From positions 1-63,541 of the forward strand of contig DATGMF010000087.1 in the NCBI GenBank assembly GCA_035293765.1: 63,541 nt of DNA. Reading direction: 5' to 3'. The notes under the pieces were generated by a model. The model had not been told where the DNA came from and did no database searches. It saw only the letters and a program-made list of their open reading frames with translations. This DNA is from DASRHT01 sp035293765. GTDB taxonomy: Bacteria; Chloroflexota; Ktedonobacteria; Ktedonobacterales; Ktedonobacteraceae. Made by a program: the position numbers and the translations under genes. This document shows positions 34,481-43,370 of this stretch, piece after piece (position 1 is the first letter of the stretch; the number at the start of each line of letters is the position of its first letter).

Positions 34481-35200
34481 TTATCCGTCTGAGACGAGTG
34501 TACCACACTTTTCGCCACGTACGATGGCTTCCAATGCTCCATGCTGATGTAAATTAAACACGATAATGGGCATGTGGTTATCTTTACAGAGCGAGAGTGC
34601 AGTGCTATCCATGACTTTTAGCCCCATGTTCAAGGCCCGCATATAGCTAAGCGCTTCAAACTTGCACGCACGCGGATTTTGCATGGGGTCATCGTCATAG
34701 ATACCGTCCACTTTGGTCGCTTTGAGCAGCACCTGCGCATTCAGTTCGACGGCGCGCAACGCCGCCGCGGTATCGGTGGTGAAAAACGGATTCCCGCTCC
34801 CCGCCGCCAGAATGACAACGCGATCTTTCTCCAGATGGCGGACCGCACGCCTGCGGATAAATGGTTCAGCCACAGGCGGCATTTCAATGGCGGTTTGCAC
34901 GCGAGTATCTATCTCCAGTTTTTCCATCGCATCCTGCATTACCAGCGAATTCATCACCGTTGCCAGCATCCCAACATAATCGGCTGTGGCGCGGTCTATG
35001 CCAGTCGAAGCGGCATCAGCGCCGCGCCAGATATTGCCTCCGCCGATCACTAACGCCACCTCTACCCCCAGACTATGCACGCTCTTCACCTCGCTTGCAA
35101 TGCGCCGGACCGTCTCGGCATCAATTCCATATCCCTGGGGACCCAGGGCTTCTCCACTTAGCTTGAGCAGGATACGCCGATATTTCAGCTGAGCAACCAT
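34481..35200 (-). CDS. pyrH: UMP kinase
   Basis: A 239-residue bacterial UMP kinase of the amino-acid-kinase fold, making UDP. Motifs: RILLKLSGEALGPQGYGID, VALVIGGGNIWRG, DYVGMLATVMNSLVMQDAM, RRAVRHLEKDRVVILAAGSG and FFTTDTAAALRAVELNAQVL. Start 35200 (MVAQLKYRR) is chosen because the longer form adds ten residues that run into the repeat element at 35231. Between tsf and this gene lies an antisense copy of that element. Confidence 0.97.
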   Translation of the reverse strand: MVAQLKYRRILLKLSGEALGPQGYGIDAETVRRIASEVKSVHSLGVEVALVIGGGNIWRGADAASTGIDRATADYVGMLATVMNSLVMQDAMEKLEIDTRVQTAIEMPPVAEPFIRRRAVRHLEKDRVVILAAGSGNPFFTTDTAAALRAVELNAQVLLKATKVDGIYDDDPMQNPRACKFEALSYMRALNMGLKVMDSTALSLCKDNHMPIIVFNLHQHGALEAIVRGEKCGTLVSDG

Positions 35201-35230
35201 AAGACACTCCCTCACCCTATTGCGTTCCAC

Positions 35231-35330
35231 TTGACATCTCCGGGTTTAGTGCTATACTCCCCTCAACGGAGCGCGGGAGCCTGTGGCTAGCTCGACCCGC
35301 TTGAGGGTACTGAAAAGAGGGTACTGAAAG
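35231..35330 (+). ncRNA. Promoter-hairpin repeat element, copy 2 (antisense)
   Basis: TTGACA (35231-35236), 16 bp, TATACT (35253-35258), then CCCCTCAACGGAGCGCGGGAGC..GCTAGCTCGACCCGC and TTGAGGGTACTGAAAA. The end motif GAGGGTACTGAAA occurs twice in tandem (35303-35315 and 35318-35330). GCGGG/CCCGC and CCCTCAA/TTGAGGG form nested stems. It lies in the tsf-pyrH gap on the strand opposite to the operon, 78 bp from the tsf stop. Confidence 0.6.
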
Positions 35331-35407
35331 CAGAGCACTCGTCTACTTCTTCCACGCCCGACGCTCCCATTAAGATGTATCGCCGGGCCATCGTTTGAAA
35401 GAAGCGA

Positions 35408-36007
35408 CTAATCCTCACCCAGAGCAAAGCGACTAAAGCGCCGCACCACGATATTTTCGCCCGTCTCCGCAATCACTTTGCGCACAAGATCCCCAACGAC
35501 TGTAGACTCATCCTTGACCCACGGCTGCATCAGCAGTACCTGCTCACTCATGACTTTTTTGAATTTGTTCTCGACCACTTCTTCCCGCCTGGCCTGCGGA
35601 ACCTTTTCCATTGATGGCTCTTCCAGAATCTCTTTCCGCGTCTTCGCAACGACGTCGGCGGGCACATCCTCCAGGCTAATATATTTAGGAGCTACGCCAA
35701 CGATTTGCAGCGCCAGTTCATTAGCAAGTTGGCGAAAGCCCTCGCTGCGCGCCACAAAGTCCGTGCTGCAATTAAGTTCGAGCAACACGCCCACACGGTT
35801 ATTGTGATGGACATAGGAAAAGACGCCTCCCTCTTTGGTTTCGCGTCCTGCCGCCATCATTTTTTCTGCCTTGCGGTCGCTCCTGGCCTCCAGAATCTTG
35901 ATCGCTTCTTCCCAGGTCTGGGCCTCGGTTAGCGCATTTTTACAATCTGCGAAAGTCGCACCCGTCTCCTCACGCAGCTTCTTTACATCAGTAGCAGCGA
36001 AGTTCAT
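35408..36007 (-). CDS. tsf: Translation elongation factor Ts
   Basis: A 199-residue short-form EF-Ts, the nucleotide-exchange factor of EF-Tu. The N-terminal UBA-like domain has VKKLREETGATFADCKNALTE. The core has KEGGVFSYVHHNNRVGVLLE, LNCSTDFVARSEGFRQLANE and LQIVGVAPKYIS, then VLLMQPWVKDES, with a final VRRFSRFALGED. The form lacks the second long core repeat, as in Thermus. ATG 36007 (MNFAATDVKK) is selected over 36031 because it begins at the UBA helix. Confidence 0.96.
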   Translation of the reverse strand: MNFAATDVKKLREETGATFADCKNALTEAQTWEEAIKILEARSDRKAEKMMAAGRETKEGGVFSYVHHNNRVGVLLELNCSTDFVARSEGFRQLANELALQIVGVAPKYISLEDVPADVVAKTRKEILEEPSMEKVPQARREEVVENKFKKVMSEQVLLMQPWVKDESTVVGDLVRKVIAETGENIVVRRFSRFALGED

Positions 36008-36168
36008 TGCGTTGTTTCTCCTCAGTTTCATCAGTTATGATACTCAGATAGCCAGGACAGTTCAACAGCCTCTGTCCATCCTTTTTGGTTTCTGAGTGCT
36101 TGACAAATGTGTATGTAGCCGGTGATACGATTTTGAGCGTGACCCGGCGACCAATTCTACAGGAAAAG

Positions 36169-36203
36169 GGGAGGTCGGAGGCGAATCGCCTCTTAGACCT
36201 CCC
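36169..36203 (-). terminator. Attenuator-like hairpin between rpsB and tsf
   Basis: Outer arms GGGAGGTC (36169-36176) and GACCTCCC (36196-36203) enclose an inner GAGGC/GCCTC stem. On the minus strand it is followed by CCTTTTCC. It probably sets the rpsB/tsf expression ratio by partial termination. Confidence 0.65.
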
Positions 36204-36224
36204 GTCAAACAAATGTTTATTGCG

Positions 36225-37079
36225 TTAGAGAGACTCTTTGGCGACCAGCTCTGGTTCTGCATTCGTAGAAAGCGCCTCAGCAGATTCGGTAGTCGTGGGC
36301 GCAGGCAACGCCAGTTCTTCGGTCCCCGCAGGAGCTTCAAGCGCCAGAGGCTCTTCGGTCTCGGTCGGCTCAGCGTCTTTCTGCTGGGCCTCCAGCTCGC
36401 GACGACCCTCTATGACGGCATCAGCGATCTTGGCGCAGAGCAAACGAACGGCCCGAATAGCGTCATCATTGGCGGGAATGGGGTAATCCATCTCATCGGG
36501 ATCGCAGTTGGTATCGGCCAGCGCGATAATAGGAATTTCCAGGCGCCGAGCTTCTAATACAGCAGTACGTTCTTTACGGGTATCAATAATGAAAATGGCA
36601 TTCGGCAGGCGACGCATATCTTTGATGCCGCCCAGGATACGCTCAAGGCGCACCATATCATCCTGTAAATGCTGTACTTCTTTTTTGGGTAGCCGCTCAA
36701 AGTCACCACGGTCCCGGCGCGCTTCCAGGTCCCGCAGGTAGCGGATACGAGACTGAATGGTCTGGAAGTTGGTTAACATGCCACCCAGCCAGCGCTGATT
36801 GACGTAATACATGCCACAGCGTTTCGCCTCTTCCGCCACAGCCTCCTGAGCCTGCTTCTTTGTGCCAACGAAGAGAATAGTGCCACCGCCGGCCACCAGT
36901 TGCTCAACGAATTTGTACGCCTCGTTGAGACGCGTTACCGTCTGCTGCAGGTCAATGATGTGGATGCCATTGCGGTCCATAAAGATGAACTGCTGCATCT
37001 TGGGGTTCCAGCGCCGGGTCTGATGCCCAAAGTGGACGCCAGCCTCTAAAAGTTGTTTCATAGAGATGATGTTTGCCAA
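36225..37079 (-). CDS. rpsB: Ribosomal protein S2
   Basis: A 284-residue S2. Core motifs: MKQLLEAGVHFGHQTRRWNP, IIDLQQTVTRLNEAYKFV, FVGTKKQAQEAV, YYVNQRWLGGMLTNF and IPIIALADTNCDPDEMDYPI. The last 50 residues form an acidic, Ala/Glu-rich tail (TEEPLALEAPAGTEELALPA) absent from E. coli S2 but seen in several phyla. It heads the operon rpsB-tsf-pyrH-frr-uppS. Either ATG 37079 or 37061 (MKQLL) could start it. Confidence 0.97.
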   Translation of the reverse strand: MANIISMKQLLEAGVHFGHQTRRWNPKMQQFIFMDRNGIHIIDLQQTVTRLNEAYKFVEQLVAGGGTILFVGTKKQAQEAVAEEAKRCGMYYVNQRWLGGMLTNFQTIQSRIRYLRDLEARRDRGDFERLPKKEVQHLQDDMVRLERILGGIKDMRRLPNAIFIIDTRKERTAVLEARRLEIPIIALADTNCDPDEMDYPIPANDDAIRAVRLLCAKIADAVIEGRRELEAQQKDAEPTETEEPLALEAPAGTEELALPAPTTTESAEALSTNAEPELVAKESL

Positions 37080-37270
37080 AAAAAGGACCTCCCTTTGATC
37101 CTCCGCCCTCCTTGCTCCTGGCGTCAGGGTCCCCCTGGTTATGTATCTCGGACCCAGGGTTGCCGCCTCTGTGGAGGGCGTGTGTACTTAATAAAATTTT
37201 TCACACGAAACATCGCGGGAGGCAATCCCCCGCTGCCACGCAAGTATAGCACAGAGAAGGCCCGGACGCA
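37080..37270 (-). promoter_or_regulatory. rpsB promoter and leader
   Basis: On the minus strand TTGCGT and TATACT are 17 bp apart (TATACT complement at 37243-37248). They are followed by a leader of about 160 nt containing GC-rich stems such as CCCTGGGTCCGAG..CCAGGG. Autoregulation of S2 through the leader is usual but its binding site is not identified. Confidence 0.55.
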
Positions 37271-37702
37271 AGAAAAATAGCTACCGGTTCTTCCCCCTCT
37301 ATTTTCGCCGCTAAACCTTTGCAATAACGGGTCATGTTCCATTATAATTGCTGCAGACGAAATGTAGCAGGGAAGAGGAACGAGATGCGGGAGAGAAGAC
37401 AATACTATCGCGTACAACTGGTGTCTTATGACGCTCTAAAAATGCCTTTCTGGCCCCTACCGACGCGCATACCCAGCCCCAGCCCAACTCCTCTCGCCTA
37501 CCTCTTGCGTCTGCGCAGGCGTATCCCACACAAGATCCATCTTGTACGCATAGGGCCATAAAAACCATATTACCGCTTGCTTCTTGAACACTCACGTATA
37601 GTATAAAGTGTACATATTTATGGCTAACCAGCCATCATATTTTTATGGCTCATAGTCATAGCATTTTCAGGGGTAGCAGAAGTAGAAAGGGGTTACATAC
37701 AC
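37271..37702. other. Intergenic region, no gene seen
   Basis: This stretch lies upstream of the NarL regulator and behind the rpsB promoter. It contains a small hairpin ATGGCTAACCAGCCAT (37621-37636) and several TATA-like motifs ahead of 37703. No convincing coding sequence or RNA gene is seen. Confidence 0.5.
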
Positions 37703-38443
37703 ATGGTAAACATTTTAATTGTCGATGATCATTCTCTTATGCGCCGCGCCGTGCGGGAAGTGATTGAAAAAGAAAGTGACCTGTCAGTGATAGCGGAAGC
37801 CGCCAACGGTATGGAGGCAGAGGCTCAGGCGGAACGTACGCAGCCCGATGTGATCCTGATGGATCTGGATATGCCCGATTGCAGCGGCTTTGAAGCAACT
37901 GAACGTGTGCTGGCCTGTTCTCCCAATTCTCGCGTGGTCATTTTCTCAGCCTCTCACCAGGAACAATACGTCTTCCAGGCCATCCAACGCGGCGCAATGG
38001 GCTATATCACTAAAGATATCGAACCGGATGCCCTGGTGCATGCCATTCGCTGCGCTGCGCGCAACGATCTGTGCATCTCGGGTACCCTTGCCGCGCAAGT
38101 GCTGGCTCACCTGCGCACCCTCTGGCAAAATCAGGCACTGCATGCTGCCAAAACGTCTTCTGCGGCCATTGCTTACCGGACCCCCCGCCGCTCGGCCTCC
38201 CCGCTTGGACCGGTCATGGCACCTCTGGATGGGCAGCCAGCTCCTTCCAATACGCCGCGCCCGCTTACCGGGCGGGAACGCGAAATCCTTGATCTGATGC
38301 GTAAAGGTCGCAAAAATCGCGAGATTGCCGGAGAACTCTGTATCGCCGAGTCAACTGTGCATAAACACGTCCAAAATATCTTCGAGAAACTGCATGCGCG
38401 TAACCGCACCGAGGCGATTTATCTCACCAGCGTCGAAGGATAG
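37703..38443 (+). CDS. NarL/FixJ-type response regulator
   Basis: A 246-residue regulator. The receiver (1-120) begins VNILIVDDHSLMRRAVREVI. It carries phospho-Asp in QPDVILMDLDMPDCSGFEAT and the conserved lysine in GYITKDIEPD. A roughly 60-residue flexible linker rich in Ala/Pro/Ser (about 145-185) is longer than usual. The LuxR HTH follows (RPLTGREREILDLMRKGRKN, REIAGELCIAESTVHKHV). No kinase is adjacent. A CRP/FNR-type regulator starts 67 bp downstream. Confidence 0.93.
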   Translation: MVNILIVDDHSLMRRAVREVIEKESDLSVIAEAANGMEAEAQAERTQPDVILMDLDMPDCSGFEATERVLACSPNSRVVIFSASHQEQYVFQAIQRGAMGYITKDIEPDALVHAIRCAARNDLCISGTLAAQVLAHLRTLWQNQALHAAKTSSAAIAYRTPRRSASPLGPVMAPLDGQPAPSNTPRPLTGREREILDLMRKGRKNREIAGELCIAESTVHKHVQNIFEKLHARNRTEAIYLTSVEG

Positions 38444-38510
38444 GCCGCTGACTTTTTATGATACAATACGTTATGTCGATAACGAAACTCAGCCACGTAG
38501 GAATACGAGC

Positions 38511-39266
38511 GTGCGAGAAAAACGGTCACCGGGCCAGCAAACAGGCGTCTCTCAGCCAACGGAGAGCAAAGCAGCCTTTCTGGCCCATAGTGATATCTTC
38601 CGGCATCTTAATCCAGATGAGATCAACGAGCTTGATCGCATCACGACAATGATCACCTGTTCGCCAGGGCGTGTTCTGTATCGCCCTGGCGAAACAGGCA
38701 CAACTGTTTTCTTATTGAGATCGGGGCGAGTGCAGTTATATCACCTCTCAGCCGATGGCCGCAAGCTGATCACAGCAACGCTGGAGGCTGGCGCCTGCTT
38801 CGGCGAAATGCCATTAACCGGTCTGCCAACCCATCATAGCTTCGCCGAAGTGACAGAGGCATCGCTCGTCTATCTGATCAACCGACACGATATGGAGCTG
38901 CTGTTGCGCCGCAGTTCAGAGAGCATGCATGCTCTCTTGCGGCTGGTTGGGCAGCGTTTTGCCCGCATTGAGGAGCAGTTGATTGATACCGCCTTCAAAG
39001 GCACACCCGCGCGTCTGGCGGCTCTCCTCCTGCAACTGGCGTACTCTCGGACGCAAAGAGATGGGAAAAAGGCACTGGTCGTTGAGGGGCTCAGCCACGA
39101 AGAGCTGGCTGACCGCCTGGGCCTGTATCGCGAAACCGTAAGCGCGGCACTGCGCGAACTGAAGGATGCCGGTGCCATTGAACTGGGGCGGAAGCATATC
39201 ACAATTAGCCAGCCATCCCTCCTCGAAGATGTGGCTTCATCAGGAGGAAAAGGTGGCCGTGCGTAA
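38511..39266 (+). CDS. CRP/FNR-family transcription regulator
   Basis: A 251-residue one-component regulator. A cyclic-nucleotide-binding-type beta barrel (about 40-150) contains SPGRVLYRPGETGTTVFLL, RSGRVQLYHLSADGRKLI and GACFGEMPLTG. The helix-turn-helix (LSHEELADRLGLYRETVSAA) sits near 205-225. No cysteine set for an FeS cluster is seen. The GTG start at 38511, with AGGA 9 nt upstream, is preferred: an in-frame ATG at 38325 lies inside the preceding gene. An ABC ATPase follows after 15-21 bp and may be co-transcribed. Confidence 0.88.
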   Translation: MREKRSPGQQTGVSQPTESKAAFLAHSDIFRHLNPDEINELDRITTMITCSPGRVLYRPGETGTTVFLLRSGRVQLYHLSADGRKLITATLEAGACFGEMPLTGLPTHHSFAEVTEASLVYLINRHDMELLLRRSSESMHALLRLVGQRFARIEEQLIDTAFKGTPARLAALLLQLAYSRTQRDGKKALVVEGLSHEELADRLGLYRETVSAALRELKDAGAIELGRKHITISQPSLLEDVASSGGKGGRA

Positions 39267-39281
39267 TAACCTATATAAGGG

Positions 39282-39953
39282 ATGCTGATGATTATTCAGG
39301 CACAAAATGTCACAAAAATCTATCGCACCGGGCCATTTCATGTTGAGGCGCTCAGCCAGGTTAATCTGGAAGTCTCGCAAGGGGAAATGGTCGCGATCAT
39401 GGGCCAGAGCGGTTGCGGCAAAACGACCCTGCTTAACTGCCTTTCCGGTTTAGATACGATTGATGAGGGAGACATTTTCATTCGCGGCGAAAATTTACGC
39501 GATCTGAGCGATAATGAGCGCACCACCTACCGCGCCCGCCACATGGGCTTTATCTTCCAGGATTTTAACTTGCTCCCCGTTTTGACAGCGGTGGAAAATG
39601 TCGAATTGCCCATGCTTGTCTCGAAGGTTCCCACGCGCAAAGCCCGCGAAAGAGCATTGGAGATGCTCGAACTGGTCGGTCTCTCAGATAGAGCGCACCA
39701 CCGCCCGGCGGAGCTCTCCGGGGGCCAGCGTCAGCGCGTGACCATTGCACGCGCGCTCACCAATGATCCCGCGATTGTCTGGGCCGACGAACCGACCGGC
39801 AATCTTGATAGCGAGACAGCTCTGGAGATCGTGGACCTGCTCTGCCGCCTGAACCGCGAAAACGGGCAAACGTTCGTGCTGGTCACGCACGCAGCGGAAG
39901 TGGGGAAAAGGGCCAATCGCGTGATTACGATGCGCGACGGGCGCATCGTATAA
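39282..39953 (+). CDS. ABC transporter ATP-binding protein (LolD/MacB-like)
   Basis: A 223-residue ATPase of the MacB/LolD/FtsE group. Walker A MGQSGCGKTTLLNCLSGLD, Q-loop FIFQDFNLLPVLTAVENVEL, signature RPAELSGGQRQRVTIARAL, Walker B PAIVWADEPTGNLDSETA and H-loop VLVTHAAEV are all intact. Such proteins power export or lipoprotein-release permeases with FtsX domains. No permease gene is adjacent, so its partner lies elsewhere. ATG 39288 is an alternative start. A hairpin follows at 40011-40034. Confidence 0.93.
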   Translation: MLMIIQAQNVTKIYRTGPFHVEALSQVNLEVSQGEMVAIMGQSGCGKTTLLNCLSGLDTIDEGDIFIRGENLRDLSDNERTTYRARHMGFIFQDFNLLPVLTAVENVELPMLVSKVPTRKARERALEMLELVGLSDRAHHRPAELSGGQRQRVTIARALTNDPAIVWADEPTGNLDSETALEIVDLLCRLNRENGQTFVLVTHAAEVGKRANRVITMRDGRIV

Positions 39954-40010
39954 GGATTGAAGATAATTATCCAAAAAGACTATGTGATTGCGTATCTAAA
40001 CCTGAAAACA

Positions 40011-40044
40011 GGGCTAGAGCAGGATTTCTAGCCCTACTTTCACA
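40011..40044. terminator. Terminator-like hairpin
   Basis: GGGCTAGA/TCTAGCCC (40011-40018 with 40027-40034), 8 bp, then TACTTTC. It separates the ABC ATPase (plus) from the toxin-module gene (minus). Confidence 0.65.
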
Positions 40045-40064
40045 CTAATGACTATCAAGTGCCT

Positions 40065-41279
40065 TTACCCTAAAATTGGCAAATGAGTGGCAACTTCAAC
40101 ACTTACACCCATAGCAAGTAACGCCTCATGTACTTCTGGTGTCACACCACGCCAGAAGTACACAACTATATGTGGAGGCTTGCCTGTTATGAGATTTTGC
40201 GATGCTGCATTTAAAAGAGCCAGGATCTGTGTCTCTAAACCTTCATTGGGAGCAGTCCACGCTTTATCATGTAGATCGAAAGGATGATGTAATGTAGGGC
40301 AGAGCCATGTACGTCCTTGTTCAGCTATCACAGGTATTTCTATTTCCCCACCTGGCTGCTTCGTTATGACCTGTGCTACCCCAACAAGCCCCTCACGTTG
40401 CAAAGCGCATGCCCATGTCGCTCGTATCTGGAACAGGTTTTTGCGCACCTGATCTTGTACCGCCAGGTTTTCATGAGATTTTTCATCATATCGTTCTTCA
40501 AAGGACTGGGCTTCTATTGCTTGCAAAATTTGCACTTCCTGATTGATACGTGAAAGCAAACGTTTAGCCCCATTAATCTCTGGATACATCTGTATTTGTT
40601 CTCTCAAAAAATCTGCATGGAGGAAAGCTTCAGCATTAGAATCGCCCAGCACAGGATTATAACCACGCCCTGAAGAGAAGACATATGCTCCTGAAGGTAA
40701 TATATCTTTGTATACCATCCCTGGTTGGTCTAGCTGTTGCCAGCGAACAGCCAGTGCGGGACCAAAATAGGTTCGCCAATTACTACCTACAATCTCTTGC
40801 AAGTTATTACTCCGTAGCGCGTCTATAAAGCCTTGCACACGCTGGTCTTCATTTGGAAATCCTTCAGAAAAGTAGGCCCATTCGGCTCCTTGCACGTCAC
40901 AGAGGTGACTCCATACTGCTGCAAACTGTTCAACACGCATCGGGTCGCCAGTTAATCTACTGCCAAAACTATTCCTGGGCATCTCTAAGATCATATGTGG
41001 CAAGTGAATACTAGTCCCTGGATGAGAAAATCGGCAGGTTGTTTCAAACCCAGCTATATCAAATTTCACACAACCACCACCATATTTTGTGTTCAGAGCA
41101 GCTCGTTCACATTGTTGCTCCAGCGATAGGTGAGAGATACGCTCAGTAGGAGCTACCACTTCTTTCACCTGTCCTATCCCTCCTAAAGCCTCCAATGTAC
41201 GATGTAATATCTGTAGCTGCCATTGCTCATTCGATAGAGAATCAGGGAAAAATGCCATTCCAGTTGCTAATGTAGCCAT
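40065..41279 (-). CDS. Unrecognised 404-residue cytoplasmic protein, candidate immunity gene
   Basis: A 404-residue protein with no signal peptide or membrane segment and a mixed alpha/beta composition. Notable stretches are TKYGGGCVKFDIAGFETTC, FSHPGTSIHLPHMILEMPRN and GDSNAEAFLHADFLREQIQ. I do not recognise a family. It follows the toxin-like gene at 41310 by 30 bp on the same strand and shares its lower GC content. That arrangement matches toxin-immunity pairs, so an immunity or accessory role is inferred. It is long for an immunity protein. A metabolic enzyme carried along is the alternative. Confidence 0.55.
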   Translation of the reverse strand: MATLATGMAFFPDSLSNEQWQLQILHRTLEALGGIGQVKEVVAPTERISHLSLEQQCERAALNTKYGGGCVKFDIAGFETTCRFSHPGTSIHLPHMILEMPRNSFGSRLTGDPMRVEQFAAVWSHLCDVQGAEWAYFSEGFPNEDQRVQGFIDALRSNNLQEIVGSNWRTYFGPALAVRWQQLDQPGMVYKDILPSGAYVFSSGRGYNPVLGDSNAEAFLHADFLREQIQMYPEINGAKRLLSRINQEVQILQAIEAQSFEERYDEKSHENLAVQDQVRKNLFQIRATWACALQREGLVGVAQVITKQPGGEIEIPVIAEQGRTWLCPTLHHPFDLHDKAWTAPNEGLETQILALLNAASQNLITGKPPHIVVYFWRGVTPEVHEALLAMGVSVEVATHLPILG

Positions 41280-41309
41280 ATTCGACTTCCTCTTTAAGAT
41301 TGGCCCTAT

Positions 41310-42842
41310 TTACATCCTGCACCATCTATTTGACGGGGGATTGGGGGGATTATATGGTATAAATTTGACATCAATGTTTTTAAGCCACTTGATCTTGGGA
41401 TCATCGCCATAAGCTGATTTTAAGCTTGCTAATAGCTCAGCAGCAAGATTACGATCAGAGCCAGGATTCACTACCACTCCAACGCCACGCCCGTTATCTG
41501 GTTGCTCATCAAGATATGCTTTCAACTGAGAGACCAGGCTCGAATAGTTATTATCACCCTCCTTAACCACCGAGTTTTTCAACTCGTACCATATATTATC
41601 ACCACTGGTCACATCTGCACCAATGGAAGGAGGGATCGATTCGATATCGCGTGCCTTCAATGCCTGGGCTACCTGATACTGATATGTAGCACTGTTGGCG
41701 TTATCCTGCCATCCCCGGATATTTGTGTCAGTCCACTTCACCCAATTACCATTGTTTATATCGCGCAGAATACGATCAAGATCACCATTCACGTTCTCGT
41801 TGAGAAAATGATTGGCGTTAGGATACTTAGAATTTTGTAACTCCTGCTGGAGCGTTTGAAGTTGCCATACGATCTTCAAAGCCTTTATTAAATTTTCCAC
41901 CTGACCAGCAGTTGGATTTTTGTCCTGAACCTGTTGAAGAATCTTATCAATCTGGGCCGAACTACAGCCATAAACATTCATCAAGTATGTCTTCAGCTTA
42001 TCCAGATCTTCTGGCGTCAACTGCGAGATTTGTTTTTTCGGATCTACAGGCAATTGGTTCAAAAACACAACTGCGCCGCTAGCGGTAACGACTATACCAA
42101 TGAGTAGAAGGAACTTGCCAAAATCACCTTTGGGCCCTTTGGGCGAGTCGGGCAAGCGCCCGAGTGGTTCTGTGTTCTTGTATGCAGTAATTTGTTGATC
42201 ATAGAGTTGCTTCGCCTCTGCTGCATAAGCATTTGCCAGATCTATTTTGGCCTGATCAGGATTGGTAGTCGCTATCTTATATATAAGATAGCCTGCTGTC
42301 GCAACGAGTGCTATTGCATCCCAGGGAATATCAAGCCCCCCTTGAAGAGCGGCCCCTGTATCAAGAGTAAGAACGAACCCTCCTGCTGCATCGTCCGCAG
42401 CTATTGTTGTCCCTCCGACAGTTGATGGGGTAGGCAATCCCCCATCAGTCGGAATACCCGAATTCGTGGAAACAATCTGTATTGCTCCGTTAATGCTTTC
42501 TAATGAGATCCAGAGTTTGTGTGCAATATCCTCACCGATATTTACTGGCTTCTGCATATACCCGTCTAAAGAGGTACCATAGGGGTCGTTAACATCAGTT
42601 CCTGATATGACTCTCGCTGCAGAGAGATAATTGGTGACATAGTCCGAAAGAGCTTTTGCACTAGGTCCTTGAAACGTAGGCTGGCCATCAGTACCATTAA
42701 CAAGAGCACTGATTCCATCCTGACACTGCTTGAGGCATTGATTATGATACCCATTGATGGCTGCTATCTTTTGGCGCAAAGCTTGCAAAGGCTCTACAAT
42801 AGTAGCTTCCAGGTCACTCTTTATATCATTAAATGTCGGCAT
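41310..42842 (-). CDS. Polymorphic-toxin-like protein with WXG/LXG-type N-terminus and nuclease-like C-terminus
   Basis: A 510-residue protein. Residues 1-110 are helical with the pattern of WXG100/LXG export domains (IKSDLEATIVEPLQALRQKI). Two hydrophobic segments follow at about 172-190 (WDAIALVATAGYLIYKI) and 245-268 (FGKFLLLIGIVVTASGAVVF), then a helical linker. The last 105 residues hold IGADVTSGDNIWYELKNSVV, an arrangement D-x(9-11)-E-L-K that resembles the PD-(D/E)XK nuclease core. This is the architecture of contact-dependent toxins secreted by ESX/T7-like systems. The nuclease fold is an inference from a short motif. AT-rich codon use suggests transfer. Confidence 0.65.
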   Translation of the reverse strand: MPTFNDIKSDLEATIVEPLQALRQKIAAINGYHNQCLKQCQDGISALVNGTDGQPTFQGPSAKALSDYVTNYLSAARVISGTDVNDPYGTSLDGYMQKPVNIGEDIAHKLWISLESINGAIQIVSTNSGIPTDGGLPTPSTVGGTTIAADDAAGGFVLTLDTGAALQGGLDIPWDAIALVATAGYLIYKIATTNPDQAKIDLANAYAAEAKQLYDQQITAYKNTEPLGRLPDSPKGPKGDFGKFLLLIGIVVTASGAVVFLNQLPVDPKKQISQLTPEDLDKLKTYLMNVYGCSSAQIDKILQQVQDKNPTAGQVENLIKALKIVWQLQTLQQELQNSKYPNANHFLNENVNGDLDRILRDINNGNWVKWTDTNIRGWQDNANSATYQYQVAQALKARDIESIPPSIGADVTSGDNIWYELKNSVVKEGDNNYSSLVSQLKAYLDEQPDNGRGVGVVVNPGSDRNLAAELLASLKSAYGDDPKIKWLKNIDVKFIPYNPPNPPSNRWCRM

Positions 42843-42889
42843 CGCAGATTCTTCACCTTCTCATAATAATTACATTCTTACAGATCTCA

Positions 42890-43225
42890 TTAAAATCCAT
42901 GATGTCCGTGATATTGTGCATCAAATTGATTTGCAATATTTTTATCCGTTCCCGTTATTAAGTCAGTTGCGTCAAAAATGGCTGATGCTAGATCTATTTG
43001 CCAATCATAAGAAGAGCGTAAATGATCCATATAAGGCTTGATGAGATTGATAACTATAGTTTGCCATTCTGGCGCAAATGTATTCGCGATATATGTTTGC
43101 AGATCACCCCAAGCGGTATCATGCGATAATCGCGCTGTACTAGCATTCACTAAAATTTGCGCCGCGACCTGGCTCATATGATCAATGGGATAAAGTAGTG
43201 TCTCGTTATTCTGTGAACCTGCCAT
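42890..43225 (-). CDS. Small helical WXG100-like protein
   Basis: A 111-residue, largely alpha-helical protein without signal peptide (MAGSQNNETLLYPIDHMSQVAA). It contains TAWGDLQTYIANTF in its centre, and length and helix pattern agree with ESAT-6-like export partners. The canonical WxG turn is not exact. It precedes the toxin-like gene by 47 bp on the same strand, the usual place for a secretion partner. Assignment is by context and size only. Confidence 0.5.
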   Translation of the reverse strand: MAGSQNNETLLYPIDHMSQVAAQILVNASTARLSHDTAWGDLQTYIANTFAPEWQTIVINLIKPYMDHLRSSYDWQIDLASAIFDATDLITGTDKNIANQFDAQYHGHHGF

Positions 43226-43302
43226 AACTTGATTCCTTTCCTGTTTTTATCATCATTATATGATATAATGAGAAAAAGGCATTTTTCAAGTTTTTGAACC
43301 GT

Positions 43303-43330
43303 TTTGTACCCCCAAATCTGGGGGTACAAA
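43303..43330. terminator. Hairpin between dxs and the toxin module
   Basis: A perfect stem TTTGTACCCCC/GGGGGTACAAA (extendable by one A-T pair, loop AATC). It lies 40 bp past the dxs stop and 78 bp upstream of the WXG100-like gene, insulating the two minus-strand units. Confidence 0.7.
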
Positions 43331-43370
43331 TTTCTAACATGGTATAGATTCTCACGATGCTAATCCAGGC

